Virus record (IMG/VR): IMGVR_UViG_3300009418_002352 | Coordinates: 1-57,345 of that record | Direction: 5' to 3' (one strand) | From: a virus | DNA length: 57,345 nucleotides | In this document: piece after piece, positions 39,228-47,747 of the stretch | Layout of the letters: every line of letters begins with the position of its first letter | How positions within the stretch are numbered: position 1 is the first letter of the stretch | The notes under the pieces: model-generated | The model's input: only the letters and a program-made list of their open reading frames with translations | The model's database searches: none | Told to the model about the DNA's origin: nothing | Made by a program: the position numbers and the translations under genes

Positions 39228-39324
39228 GTTTATAGAAGGAGAAATACAAGAGGATCGTTATAAACAAGTATTAAGACGCATTCAGCAATTCATACGAGAT
39301 ATAGAATTACAAGTCAAAGTCTAA
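39220..39324 (+). CDS. Small charged protein
   Basis: 34 aa from ATG 39220, with TAGGAG upstream, overlapping the dehydrogenase stop. One amphipathic helix (RYKQVLRRIQQFIRDIELQ). Last gene of the plus-strand arm. Confidence 0.5.
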   Translation: MSRFIEGEIQEDRYKQVLRRIQQFIRDIELQVKV

Positions 39325-39452
39325 CGTCACCAAATCGTTTTTACTGGGGTCAAACCTGGCCCGATTAACCATAGGTCAGCCGGGCCTATTTATGTCAGGA
39401 AACAGCGTTAGAAACGTTTTTTTCGTAGGTCTAGGCGTGGAACACTACCCAG
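39325..39452. repeat. Intergenic repeat E3 at the convergent junction
   Basis: 128 nt between the ends of the plus and minus arms. Holds GGGGTCAAACCTGG (39346-39359, identical to E1), the hairpin GGCCCG (39358-39363)/CGGGCC (39381-39386), which could end transcription from either side, and GAAACGTTTTTTT (39411 on), a member of the AAAACGTTTT palindrome set. Confidence 0.65.
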
Positions 39453-39785
39453 TTATGGACGTAATCGAAGGTATTCTTTAACATCAGATAAAGTAGCTGT
39501 ATCATCATCTATCTTACATTGCAAATTTTCAAGGCGCGTTGGTGCTTTAGCTGCAACTTGAACAACATTTATGCTAACTGATACTGTTTTAATATCACCA
39601 TTAGCACCAAAGGTTTCTATTTTATTATCTCGTTCAGCTTGTGATGACCATATAAATCCTGGTGGCACTATAGCACGAACAAGACCCTTTGCTTCACAAT
39701 TAGCATTTATAGAAAGTTTAGCACTCTCGAAATACGCTTCAATTTGCTTTGTAGATGGGTCATAATAAACATAGCTAACTGACAT
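39453..39785 (-). CDS. Hypothetical virion-region protein
   Basis: 110 aa, last gene of the minus-strand arm. Beta-rich (VSYVYYDPSTKQIEAYFESA) then a charged helix. May be a fibre chaperone or tip protein from position; not recognised. Confidence 0.6.
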   Translation of the reverse strand: MSVSYVYYDPSTKQIEAYFESAKLSINANCEAKGLVRAIVPPGFIWSSQAERDNKIETFGANGDIKTVSVSINVVQVAAKAPTRLENLQCKIDDDTATLSDVKEYLRLRP

Positions 39786-39798
39786 TTGCTTACTCCTC

Positions 39799-40644
39799 TT
39801 AAACCTCGATTCCGATAGCCAGGTAGTTGTAGACTTCGGTATTCTTGTTGGGAGCAGCGTCTACCCCTGCATCATCAACGGTGAACCCATCGGACCCCAG
39901 AGCTATCAGAGCATGGAAAGCGAACTGGGTGCCTCCACCCCAACGGTAGGACTGACCAGATGCATTGTCATCAACTATCGTGTCAGTGGTCACGAACGTG
40001 TTGATATTGGGGGTCTCAGCAGTACCCCTAGGCCATACCCAAAGGAACTTGACAGTGAACCCAACGCCAGTAATTGCCTGTGAAGTAGAACCATCTCCGG
40101 TGTAGGACCCAGTAGCAATCTTACATGCGTCAGCCCCATCTGAGTGTGAAAGTACGGTATGGGTGTGGGTATGTAAGGATGTGTTGGAGCCATCAGTCAG
40201 AGTGTTAAGTTCTGCCCCGGTACCGGTGGTGTCGCTGTGACTAGCAACGGTATGAGCATCAGCGTGGTGAGCAGAACCTGAGTGGGTTCCGTCCACAGTT
40301 GGTGAGGCCCACGTACCACCAAGCTCTCCAGCAGGTGCTGTACCTGCAACAATCTCAGAAGATAGGTTTCCAGTTGCAGTTCCTACTAAGAAATCAATAC
40401 TGTTAGGGACTCCAAGAGCATCTATAGCTTGTTTAACTCTTAATGGAGTCCATCCTGCTATTACTGTTGAAGTACCAGCAGTAGCTAATGCTTGAGTAAT
40501 AGCTGTCCTTACTGTACCAGCATCATTCCCTGTAGATACGAATACTTCATCAGCAGCAGTAAACTGTTGAATTATATCATCACGAAGATCATTTTGTTGT
40601 GAGGCAAGGATCGTGTCCCCAGCAGAGACATCACTACTCCCCAT
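39799..40644 (-). CDS. Tail fibre / receptor-binding protein
   Basis: 281 aa. Low-complexity Ser/Thr/Gly/His sequence with repeats such as HHADAHTVASHSDTTGTG and LHTHTHTVLSHSDG, typical of trimeric fibres with metal-bound HxH turns. N-terminal 90 aa are helical. The part coding for residues about 100-281 (39799-40340) is much richer in G+C than the rest of the arm, a sign of domain exchange. Lies at the distal end of the tail operon. Confidence 0.7.
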   Translation of the reverse strand: MGSSDVSAGDTILASQQNDLRDDIIQQFTAADEVFVSTGNDAGTVRTAITQALATAGTSTVIAGWTPLRVKQAIDALGVPNSIDFLVGTATGNLSSEIVAGTAPAGELGGTWASPTVDGTHSGSAHHADAHTVASHSDTTGTGAELNTLTDGSNTSLHTHTHTVLSHSDGADACKIATGSYTGDGSTSQAITGVGFTVKFLWVWPRGTAETPNINTFVTTDTIVDDNASGQSYRWGGGTQFAFHALIALGSDGFTVDDAGVDAAPNKNTEVYNYLAIGIEV

Positions 40645-40970
40645 GATATATTTCTTCTTTCACTCCCATTCCAGTAATAATAACATGAACACCAGATTTG
40701 TGAGGACATACTCCTTTATTTTGATAACGTGCCATATTACAAGTCCAACACATTACTTGATAACCATTAGGAAAATTATTATTAAACAACCATCTATATA
40801 TCTTCCAAGCTTTATTATCATTATCTCTATGTTTTGACCCATTGTTATCAATTGGAATAACTAGTTTGTTGTTTCCTGTGATAATCACAGGTTTTATAGG
40901 GAGGATTAGAAGGTTTAGAGCACCTTGTACATTTTAGAACTTCTAAAGCACTCACATCTGAACTACCCAT
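40634..40970 (-). pseudogene. HNH-endonuclease-like gene split by a frameshift
   Basis: Frame A from ATG 40970 encodes 40 aa (MGSSDVSALEVLKCTRCSK, then TCDYHRKQQ) to TGA 40848. Frame B, open 40888-40634, encodes IPIDNNGSKHRDNDN, IYRWLFNNNFPNGYQV and CWTCNMARYQNKGVCPH. Together they follow a common phage HNH family with zinc knuckles. The expected first HNH His appears replaced (VIPID instead of DH). Probably a decayed homing endonuclease between tail genes. Confidence 0.6.
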
Positions 40971-41349
40971 TAATTGCCTTCCCTGCTATACTTGATTCAT
41001 ATTTCTGAGATTCATCAGTTTTCTGTTCAACAGTAATTTGATTAGAGTTGTGACTTACCTTAAAAGTCATATATATATTTGCAGAATGAACAAAGAATTC
41101 TTTCCATGCAGTAATCACATTGTCTTTATCATGTGACCTAATTAGTATTTGCGTAGAAGAATGTGCAGAAAGAATTGGCTTTAATTCTCTTATATCTCTA
41201 CAATAACTATCTTTACATATCAAAGTAATTATATTAGGCTTAGGAAAGGGACACTCTTCATATAAAACTTCTACAGATTCTCCTTGCCGAATAAGTTCTA
41301 CCATTTCTTCTATAGTTATCTCTAGAAAACCATCATCTTTATCAGTCAT
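40963..41349 (-). CDS. Hypothetical protein
   Basis: 128 aa from ATG 41349, downstream of AGGATGG; ATG 41358 is also in frame. Begins with an acidic helix (LEITIEEMVELIRQGESVEV) then strands. Virion-region location only. Not recognised. Confidence 0.6.
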   Translation of the reverse strand: MTDKDDGFLEITIEEMVELIRQGESVEVLYEECPFPKPNIITLICKDSYCRDIRELKPILSAHSSTQILIRSHDKDNVITAWKEFFVHSANIYMTFKVSHNSNQITVEQKTDESQKYESSIAGKAING

Positions 41350-41351
41350 AC

Positions 41352-42194
41352 TTACCATCCTACACAACCAATGGTATTTACAGGAGCAGCAGCAGTACCA
41401 AGAGCAGTACCCCATACACTGATTGTAGTTATAGATATTTCCTCATTAAGTAGCTCTAATTTTTCTCCATCTGCTAACCTACCATCATAGTCAGCTGGAG
41501 GATCAGCACCATCTAATGCCTCATTAATTTTAAAAAATATTTGTGTTCCTGTATTATTAGTTAACATTACTATTGTAACAGCACTTGAAAACGTTAATGT
41601 TACAGGAGTGCTATTAAAGAATGTTCCAGTGGCAGCAATACTTGCTCCAGATTTAATAGCCACGTCAAGACTCCTATCAAATATTATATACCAATATATT
41701 GTTAATCGCTCTGAGGAAGTTTTAGTAATATTAACTGCTACCCTTGCCCATAAATTACCTGAATCAGCAGCTGAAAGTAAAGCTAGTTCTCTTATTGTAG
41801 CATTAGCTTCAGTAGTAGCAAATTGAACAACAAACCTAGCAGTATATAGAGATCGAATAGACTTAGAGTCAACTGCTTTAGCATCATTAGAACCGTTATA
41901 CTGAGATACTGTTTCAAGATCAGTATCATCAGCAGCAGGAGTAGTAGTACCTGTACCAACTCCTATAAATCCAGGAAAAGTAACAGAACCACCAGTAATA
42001 GCTGAAGCTAGTTCCTCTCTGGTTTTGTTAACTAATATATTCTCTTGTCCACCAGAATTTTTAAGCTCACCAGTTTCTATATCAGTTAAAAGCCAACGTA
42101 CATACCCTTTAGGTTCCATTGATTCTTTAATTGCACCACGAGAACCCGGAAGCATTAATTTGCTATTAGGATTCATCTTCATATTTAACCCCAA
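41352..42194 (-). CDS. Tail protein, probably tip or fibre-base
   Basis: 280 aa from TTG 42194, three nt after AGGAGG; ATG 42182 is the alternative. Beta-rich with Gly/Ala/Thr repeats (FPGFIGVGTGTTTPAADDTD), the style of baseplate-fibre connector proteins. Lies between the hub-like protein and the fibre. Confidence 0.6.
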   Translation of the reverse strand: MGLNMKMNPNSKLMLPGSRGAIKESMEPKGYVRWLLTDIETGELKNSGGQENILVNKTREELASAITGGSVTFPGFIGVGTGTTTPAADDTDLETVSQYNGSNDAKAVDSKSIRSLYTARFVVQFATTEANATIRELALLSAADSGNLWARVAVNITKTSSERLTIYWYIIFDRSLDVAIKSGASIAATGTFFNSTPVTLTFSSAVTIVMLTNNTGTQIFFKINEALDGADPPADYDGRLADGEKLELLNEEISITTISVWGTALGTAAAPVNTIGCVGW

Positions 42195-42445
42195 CTACCT
42201 CCTTCGCTCCAAACTCCTTGTATATTATCTAATGCTAAGTGATGTGAAACTCCAGATTGTCCCCATAAAGTCTTATTAGTAGCAGTAGTTAATACAGTAA
42301 AGAAATCTTCTTTTAATGTCATTCTATCCTGCTTATGAGATGATTTAGAAAGAGGCTTGTTTTCTTCTTTAACGGTTCTTTGAAACACCTCAGTATAAAG
42401 AATACCTAGCAACCTTGAAAGTTCTATTTCATCTTCTCCAGGCAT
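42185..42445 (-). CDS. Small protein of the tail module
   Basis: 86 aa. Acidic helical start (PGEDEIELSRLLGILYTEVF) then a polar C terminus. Starts 1 nt from the hub-like gene stop. Not recognised. Confidence 0.6.
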   Translation of the reverse strand: MPGEDEIELSRLLGILYTEVFQRTVKEENKPLSKSSHKQDRMTLKEDFFTVLTTATNKTLWGQSGVSHHLALDNIQGVWSEGGSWG

Positions 42446-42446
42446 A

Positions 42447-43868
42447 TTAAAAAGCTATTCCATAAGGTAAGTTAGAATATACTATATTGCTTTGAATAAT
42501 TGTGTCTGATAAGTTATTACTAGTATCTGGAGTCAAAACTATTTTAGTCACAGAGATTACAAACATAGACTCTGACTGAAGTTTGTGCGAATCCCATTTG
42601 CGTTGAAACACTTGTCCAGCTTGCCAGCCTTTAGTCCATGATGAAAATGAGCCACGCCTTAATATTGTAGACTTTTTTGCTCTTAATAATTGAATAACAT
42701 GTTCAGCATCATCTAAATTTTTAAATCTCATTCCAGAAGTTTGAGAATACATAAACTGATGTTTTCCATCTCCTCCTGTACGACGTGCTAATTCATCAAC
42801 TGCTGCAAAGTCAGGACCTTCTAAATCATCTGTTATTACATATTTATAAGTTACTTTAATTATATCAGTATCAGCCACAGCATTGGCAGATGCAAATCTT
42901 ACATACGATCCTTGGTCTTTAACATATATAAATACATCTGTTGCTCCACCTGTCCCATCAGCAGTTTGACCATCTACATCTTCATATTTAAATGTTTGAT
43001 TTACATCTCCTCCTCCAGTATCTTTAGAAACACTTGTAACACCTAAAAATCCATATGGAGTACGTGGCAGCATGAATATCTTATTAGTTTCACTTAAATG
43101 ATCAAGACCCTGAGAACCTAAAAACTTATTTGTCTCAGATTCAGTAGATTGAAGTTTTATATCTCTTAAGATTATTTCTGATGCTACACCATCAATGCTT
43201 TCTAGCTCTTTCCAATCAAAATATTCAGTAATATCATTATTTAAATCTAAAGTTAGTAAATTTAAATGTGTAGCTTGTGACGTATTTAATATTTTAAAAT
43301 ATACTTTCTTATCAAAATCAATCCACCATTGCATACCAGTAGATTGAGCTATCATGTCAAATGCTTGAGATGGTACTATTTTATCAAATGTGAAAGCTGC
43401 TAAGATAGCTCCATCAGTCACATTTTCAACATTATCTTTAAAGAATGAATAATGTATATCAGAATCACTTTTACCATGTAAATCTGTGAGGATATCTTTA
43501 ACTGTTTGTCCAGCAGCTTGTGAAGCGTAAAACTCATTAACCAATCTACGATTTAAAAAATATACATAGTCTTGACAAGTACAAAGTATTTCAACAACAT
43601 TTCTCTCAACGCCAAATCTCCTTTCAATAGAAGTTAAAACACCTCCAAATTCTATAGTAGATCCATCTTTAAATATTACTTCATTTCCAGGTTCTGGTTC
43701 TTCTATATCTTGGTTTACAATTACTAGAGTAAACTCCATAGTATCAGCAGCTATCTGTACACTATTTTGAATTACAATAGTAGAAAAGTCAACATAGGGA
43801 AGATAAGAAGCAGGGCTATTAGCTCCCTGGGATGTAGCCGGTACTCCTATTGTTAATGTTAATGCCAT
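42447..43868 (-). CDS. Tail hub/tip-like structural protein
   Basis: 473 aa directly after the tape measure, the position of the distal-tail or tail-associated hub protein. Beta-rich N-terminal half with TMEFTLVIVNQD and NEVIFKDGSTIEFGGVLTSI, a pattern of gpD/gp27-like hub domains that read as OB or barrel folds. C-terminal half is mixed. Separated from the tape measure by repeat E4, which carries its GGATGTG ribosome site. Confidence 0.68.
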   Translation of the reverse strand: MALTLTIGVPATSQGANSPASYLPYVDFSTIVIQNSVQIAADTMEFTLVIVNQDIEEPEPGNEVIFKDGSTIEFGGVLTSIERRFGVERNVVEILCTCQDYVYFLNRRLVNEFYASQAAGQTVKDILTDLHGKSDSDIHYSFFKDNVENVTDGAILAAFTFDKIVPSQAFDMIAQSTGMQWWIDFDKKVYFKILNTSQATHLNLLTLDLNNDITEYFDWKELESIDGVASEIILRDIKLQSTESETNKFLGSQGLDHLSETNKIFMLPRTPYGFLGVTSVSKDTGGGDVNQTFKYEDVDGQTADGTGGATDVFIYVKDQGSYVRFASANAVADTDIIKVTYKYVITDDLEGPDFAAVDELARRTGGDGKHQFMYSQTSGMRFKNLDDAEHVIQLLRAKKSTILRRGSFSSWTKGWQAGQVFQRKWDSHKLQSESMFVISVTKIVLTPDTSNNLSDTIIQSNIVYSNLPYGIAF

Positions 43869-43995
43869 TTCACATCCGTTGCATGTTTAGTTAGGAACCG
43901 CCAAAAATGGTTTTTCTAGGCCGTTTAATAGGGTTCAACCCAGGTTTAGGTAGATACCATCGGTCATGGTATCAAACGTCCACAAAAACGTTTTC
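43869..43995. repeat. Intergenic repeat E4 (AAAACGTTTT family)
   Basis: 127 nt. AAAAATGGTTTTTCTAGG (43903-43920) and AGGGTTCAACCCAGG (43930-43944) align with E1 read in the same genome direction, although transcription here runs the other way. GATACCAT/ATGGTATC (43953-43973) forms an 8-bp hairpin with a 5-nt loop. AAAACGTTTT lies at 43985-43994 beside the tape-measure stop. Confidence 0.65.
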
Positions 43996-46485
43996 CTACG
44001 CAACTAACGGCGCTCCAGAAAATGTTCCACCCCTAGTAATTCCTTTCAAGATAGCTCCTGCTGCTGTCCTACCAGCAACTTGTGGGTCGTTAGAGAAACC
44101 TCCACTCACGTTGACATTAATACTTATACTATTAGAGGTTCTACTTGAACCAGTGAAACCTTTATTCATACCAATCATAAGTCCTTCAGTAATATTCTGA
44201 CCTAATCCCATCATTAATTTAGAAGGAGAATTAAGACCAAAGAAATTCTTTATTACTCCTGGTATGATATCAATTTGACTAGTTAACCATCTGACAAAAT
44301 CTCCCCATCTTCCACTAACACCATTCCATAGACCTTGAACAATTTGAACTCCAAAGCTAAACATGTCAGGAAGTATCATCTTAGCTACATTTACTAATCC
44401 ATTAAAGCTATCCCTCCACCTCCCAACAATAAATTCAAGTAAAACAGTACCAACCTTCTTAGTAAAACCTACTATACCATCAACCATTAAATTCCATCCA
44501 CCTTGGAGAATACCGCCTAATCTATTGGTTGCAAAGTTAAATAACCTTACTAATGTAACTTCAAATAACTTTTTAATAGCTGCATGAACTAACCTTGTAA
44601 AACCTACTATATCATCAACCATTGCACTCCATGCATTTGATAGTATTTCACCTGATTTACTCATAGCACTTACAAAAAGATCCGGTATTGTCTCTGTAAA
44701 TGTATTTTTTACAAGTTCAATAACTTTCTTTCCAGGTTCTATAAAAGGCTTAAGAAACATATTAAATGCAATTTTGTGCATTATTCTAGTAGGTGCCATG
44801 AATAAATCATCAAGTATTGCCCCGGTACCTTGAAGTATATTTGTTAAACCTTTCTTCCAATCACCTTCAGCAAGTGATACAAATCCGATAGCTAATTTCA
44901 TCCATGCTGATTGGAAACCTTGCCACCAATTTCCAGCACTTGCAGCAGGCCCACTTATTACTTCTCTAAATGCATTGTTTAACTCATTCATTTGCCTTTT
45001 CTTGATACCAAGTTCACTTTTATCAAACCTTTCAAACTGTTCATCTAGCTCTTCAGCAGAAAAACCTAATTCATTAAGTATTTGGTCAAGAGTCTTTCCT
45101 TCGTCAAGTAAACTAATAAACTTGTCTATTAATTCATCTGAGCTTTTAACTCCTTTCACTAACCCTACATCTGCTAATGCTAGCAATTTACCAAACGTAT
45201 CAAACTCTTCATTTAATGGCCCTGTCTTTTCTATCAAAGCAGCTAATTCAAATTTAGTAAGATCATTAATTTTCAAACCATATTTCTCTACTAAAACTCT
45301 AGCAGCATCAAGAGCTAAACCTGAAGCTTCTGTAGAACCAGTCAAGATAAAGAATTTATCTGAAAGTGATTGCAATCTTAAACCTTCAGCTATTAATCCC
45401 TTGAAGCCAATTCCTATTGCACCTACAGCTGCTAAAGCTCCAGCTACAGCAAGTGACAGCTTTAAGAATCCAGAGAATTGTAGAAAGATTAAGCTAAAAG
45501 CTAACCCAGTAACATTTCTCTGTAAGAGAGACATTGCTATCATTGCACCTTGAGAAGCAGATGACAGCTGACGCATACGAGTAGCGGCACCATCACTCAC
45601 ATCTGTCATCATTTGAAAGCCACCTGCGGGGGCTCCAGCTTTTCGAGCCTCTTGCTCTGTAATCCGCAATTGATTAGAAAAGGAAATAAGTTCACCAGAT
45701 GTAATTTTTAAACTGGTACTAAATTTCGGATGGACACTTTGAGACAAAGTATCTAATTGATTTGCCATTTTAAGGATTGTTCCGCTAGAAGCACCACCTA
45801 TAATGCTAAATCTAGTTAAAGAATCAGCTAGTTTTTGTGTTTCATTATGAGCTAAACGTTGGGAATCAGACAGACTTAAATTAGAATTACTAAGTCTCCT
45901 CGCATCACCTTCAGCTGTTTTCATTTGGGCAGAAGCTTGTATTAATCTATTTGATAAATCCGATATTTGTGCAGAAGCTGCACTTCCAGTATTTTGAGAA
46001 AACAGTTGTAATGTTTGAGATAAAGATGATAATCTAGCAGATGTAATTTGACCAGTTGCTCCTACTGACCTAATAGATTCTGCCACATCAAAGAATGCCT
46101 TAGCAGTAGACTTGTTTGCTTCAGTAAGATTCAAACCTAAGTTCAATAGTATACCTTGTTCAGAAGTTAACTGCACAGTTGCTTCTGTTAAGCCTGTAAC
46201 ATCTGTTCCAAGAGTTTTCAGAGCGGAAGCTGCTTCTAAAATAGTGCGTTGTAAAAAGGAAGCCTGAGCATTAATTTGCTCTATAGAAGATTCAAATCCT
46301 CTAAACTGAGACATTCTAGAAGCTGCATTAACCAAACTATCCATTCCAGTGCCAACACGGTTAAGCGAAGGAGCTAACTGAGAAGAAGTTTGAATTAACT
46401 TACTTGAAGCAGTATTCATTTCTTCAAGCACAGGTACAGCATTACCACCTGCACTAAACATCATTCTAAATAAGCCAAAAGCCAT
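43996..46485 (-). CDS. Tape measure protein
   Basis: 829 aa. Long helical N-terminal half rich in Ser, Gln and Leu heptads, a hydrophobic block at about 345-385 (LSLAVAGALAAVGAIGIGF), and the C-terminal signature FGLNSPSKLMMGLGQNITEG found in many siphovirus tape measures. Length sets tail length; 829 aa suggests a tail of about 120 nm by the usual 1.5 angstrom per residue rule. Follows the tail chaperone pair as expected. Confidence 0.9.
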   Translation of the reverse strand: MAFGLFRMMFSAGGNAVPVLEEMNTASSKLIQTSSQLAPSLNRVGTGMDSLVNAASRMSQFRGFESSIEQINAQASFLQRTILEAASALKTLGTDVTGLTEATVQLTSEQGILLNLGLNLTEANKSTAKAFFDVAESIRSVGATGQITSARLSSLSQTLQLFSQNTGSAASAQISDLSNRLIQASAQMKTAEGDARRLSNSNLSLSDSQRLAHNETQKLADSLTRFSIIGGASSGTILKMANQLDTLSQSVHPKFSTSLKITSGELISFSNQLRITEQEARKAGAPAGGFQMMTDVSDGAATRMRQLSSASQGAMIAMSLLQRNVTGLAFSLIFLQFSGFLKLSLAVAGALAAVGAIGIGFKGLIAEGLRLQSLSDKFFILTGSTEASGLALDAARVLVEKYGLKINDLTKFELAALIEKTGPLNEEFDTFGKLLALADVGLVKGVKSSDELIDKFISLLDEGKTLDQILNELGFSAEELDEQFERFDKSELGIKKRQMNELNNAFREVISGPAASAGNWWQGFQSAWMKLAIGFVSLAEGDWKKGLTNILQGTGAILDDLFMAPTRIMHKIAFNMFLKPFIEPGKKVIELVKNTFTETIPDLFVSAMSKSGEILSNAWSAMVDDIVGFTRLVHAAIKKLFEVTLVRLFNFATNRLGGILQGGWNLMVDGIVGFTKKVGTVLLEFIVGRWRDSFNGLVNVAKMILPDMFSFGVQIVQGLWNGVSGRWGDFVRWLTSQIDIIPGVIKNFFGLNSPSKLMMGLGQNITEGLMIGMNKGFTGSSRTSNSISINVNVSGGFSNDPQVAGRTAAGAILKGITRGGTFSGAPLVA

Positions 46486-46492
46486 AATTAAC

Positions 46493-47110
46493 CTACTTTA
46501 AAGAAATGAATCTTCCACCAGGCCCACGAGCAGATATCTGACCTGTTCTTGGATTAGTATAAATGTTAACCAAGTTATCCATTATCTTTTGAGACTCTTC
46601 TTCTGAAATAGCCTCAGCTAATGATGTTAAGCCTGCAACTTCACCATCTGGAGGAGTTAATACAAATATGCTACTTAATATAGGATGTGGGTTTATACCA
46701 CGAGTGCGTATGCTATTTGCTATCCTAAACCCATCTGCACCAGCTCCAAGCTTAACATTAGCCCATTCAACTATTGGAGCAGATAAAACATTTGGACTTG
46801 GTGCAGCACCAAACTCTAGAACTTTCCAATATATCGGAAGTCTAGCAGCTTGTGGGCCAGTTGGGTCTAAAACTAATGACATAGTAGGGTCATCATCAGA
46901 GCCACCTTGCTCTATCTTAACACTCTGTTCATAAGTTCCAGTATATCTGATATTTTGTGTTAATATTTCACTCTGAATAACATTACGATACCTAGTCATT
47001 ATACTTCTTAATAACAAAGATTTAGCAGATGGAATTGAGTTTAAGAGACTTCTCAAACCACTATTTAGTTTTACTAAATCCTCAAAGTTATATGTAAATT
47101 GAACAGGCAT
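46493..47110 (-). CDS. Minor tail protein
   Basis: 205 aa between the frameshifted chaperone and the tape measure. Contains YTGTYEQSVKIEQ and LEFGAAPSPNVLS, patterns seen in HK97 gp10-like proteins, then a C-terminal RGPGGRF. The start overlaps the stop of the chaperone extension. A tail-completion or tail-neck role is likely but not certain. Confidence 0.62.
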   Translation of the reverse strand: MPVQFTYNFEDLVKLNSGLRSLLNSIPSAKSLLLRSIMTRYRNVIQSEILTQNIRYTGTYEQSVKIEQGGSDDDPTMSLVLDPTGPQAARLPIYWKVLEFGAAPSPNVLSAPIVEWANVKLGAGADGFRIANSIRTRGINPHPILSSIFVLTPPDGEVAGLTSLAEAISEEESQKIMDNLVNIYTNPRTGQISARGPGGRFISLK

Positions 47111-47364
47111 TATAGTTGTGACTTAATATCAGATAGTGCATCTTTCATTTTAGATGCTTTGTTTCGAGATTCATTCATAGCACTTAATCTATCAATATCC
47201 CAATATCTAATATTCTCTCTTACATCCCAAGGAGTGGTATTAAACTGTTCCGCTATAAAGATATCCCAATACTCTTGTCCTACCCAACTGAATCTTCCTG
47301 GATTTGGTTTTCTTCCGTTGACGACTGCGATAAAGTATTGGTCAAGCTCGCTACCCCTTGAGAT
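47110..47364 (-). CDS. Tail chaperone C-terminal part, made by -1 frameshift
   Basis: 84 codons in the -1 frame after the slippery site, reading ISRGSELDQYFIAVVNGRK, NPGRFSWVGQEYWDIF, then a helical basic tail ending KSQL at TAA 47112-47110. It has no start of its own in the overlap. Fused to the first 128 codons of the 47280-47747 gene it gives a product of about 212 aa, the counterpart of lambda gpG-T. Confidence 0.8.
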   Translation of the reverse strand: MSRGSELDQYFIAVVNGRKPNPGRFSWVGQEYWDIFIAEQFNTTPWDVRENIRYWDIDRLSAMNESRNKASKMKDALSDIKSQL

Positions 47365-47747
47365 AAAAAATCAGAGCCAGTTGGGTCTTTTTGAATTGTT
47401 GCTACTATATAAGTCATATAGTAACCTGGAATTTCCATCCATATGCCTTCTTCAGCAGACGGTATAGGTAAAGGTTCTCCAGATTTTTCATGTTTAGAAT
47501 GGTAAACCAAGTTCCAACCTGTAATTAATTGAAGAATCCATTCAAACTCAGCTTCACCTTTACTTAAGGCATCAGCCATAGTTGCAGTTTCACCTAATGC
47601 CATGACTTTTGTATTAAATAACTTATGTTTCCTCATAAATGCTTGACCTTCTTTGTAAGGCAAGAGGCCAGGACGACTATAAGTTACCCACAAATCTGGA
47701 GCACCAACTTGTTCTAATGTAAAAGTTTGGTCATCTGAGTAGCTCAT
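47280..47747 (-). CDS. Tail assembly chaperone, short form
   Basis: 155 aa, the gpG-like partner in siphovirus tail assembly, encoded just upstream of the tape measure and downstream of the tail tube region. DLWVTYSRPGLLPYKEGQAF near the N terminus and an acidic C-terminal tail. A slippery T-TTT-TTA in codons 127-128 allows a -1 shift into the 47110 frame. A perfect promoter lies 24-52 nt upstream. Confidence 0.8.
   Translation of the reverse strand: MSYSDDQTFTLEQVGAPDLWVTYSRPGLLPYKEGQAFMRKHKLFNTKVMALGETATMADALSKGEAEFEWILQLITGWNLVYHSKHEKSGEPLPIPSAEEGIWMEIPGYYMTYIVATIQKDPTGSDFLSQGVASLTNTLSQSSTEENQIQEDSVG
47364..47370 (-). promoter_or_regulatory. -1 ribosomal slippery site T-TTT-TTA
   Basis: On the minus strand positions 47370-47364 read TTTTTTA, in zero frame GA(T)-TTT-TTA, an exact X-XXY-YYZ heptamer. 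Slipping back one base continues with ATC-TCA and removes the stop of the short form. Confidence 0.8.

Noticed and set aside
43928-43944. T-arm-like GGGTTCAACCC suggesting a tRNA
   Set aside because: No acceptor, D or anticodon stems around it; it aligns with the intergenic repeat family. No tRNA was seen elsewhere.
44975-45553. 192-codon plus-strand open frame inside the tape measure gene
   Set aside because: Antisense shadow of a well-supported gene; low-complexity Ser/Asn/Leu sequence with no ribosome site or family match.
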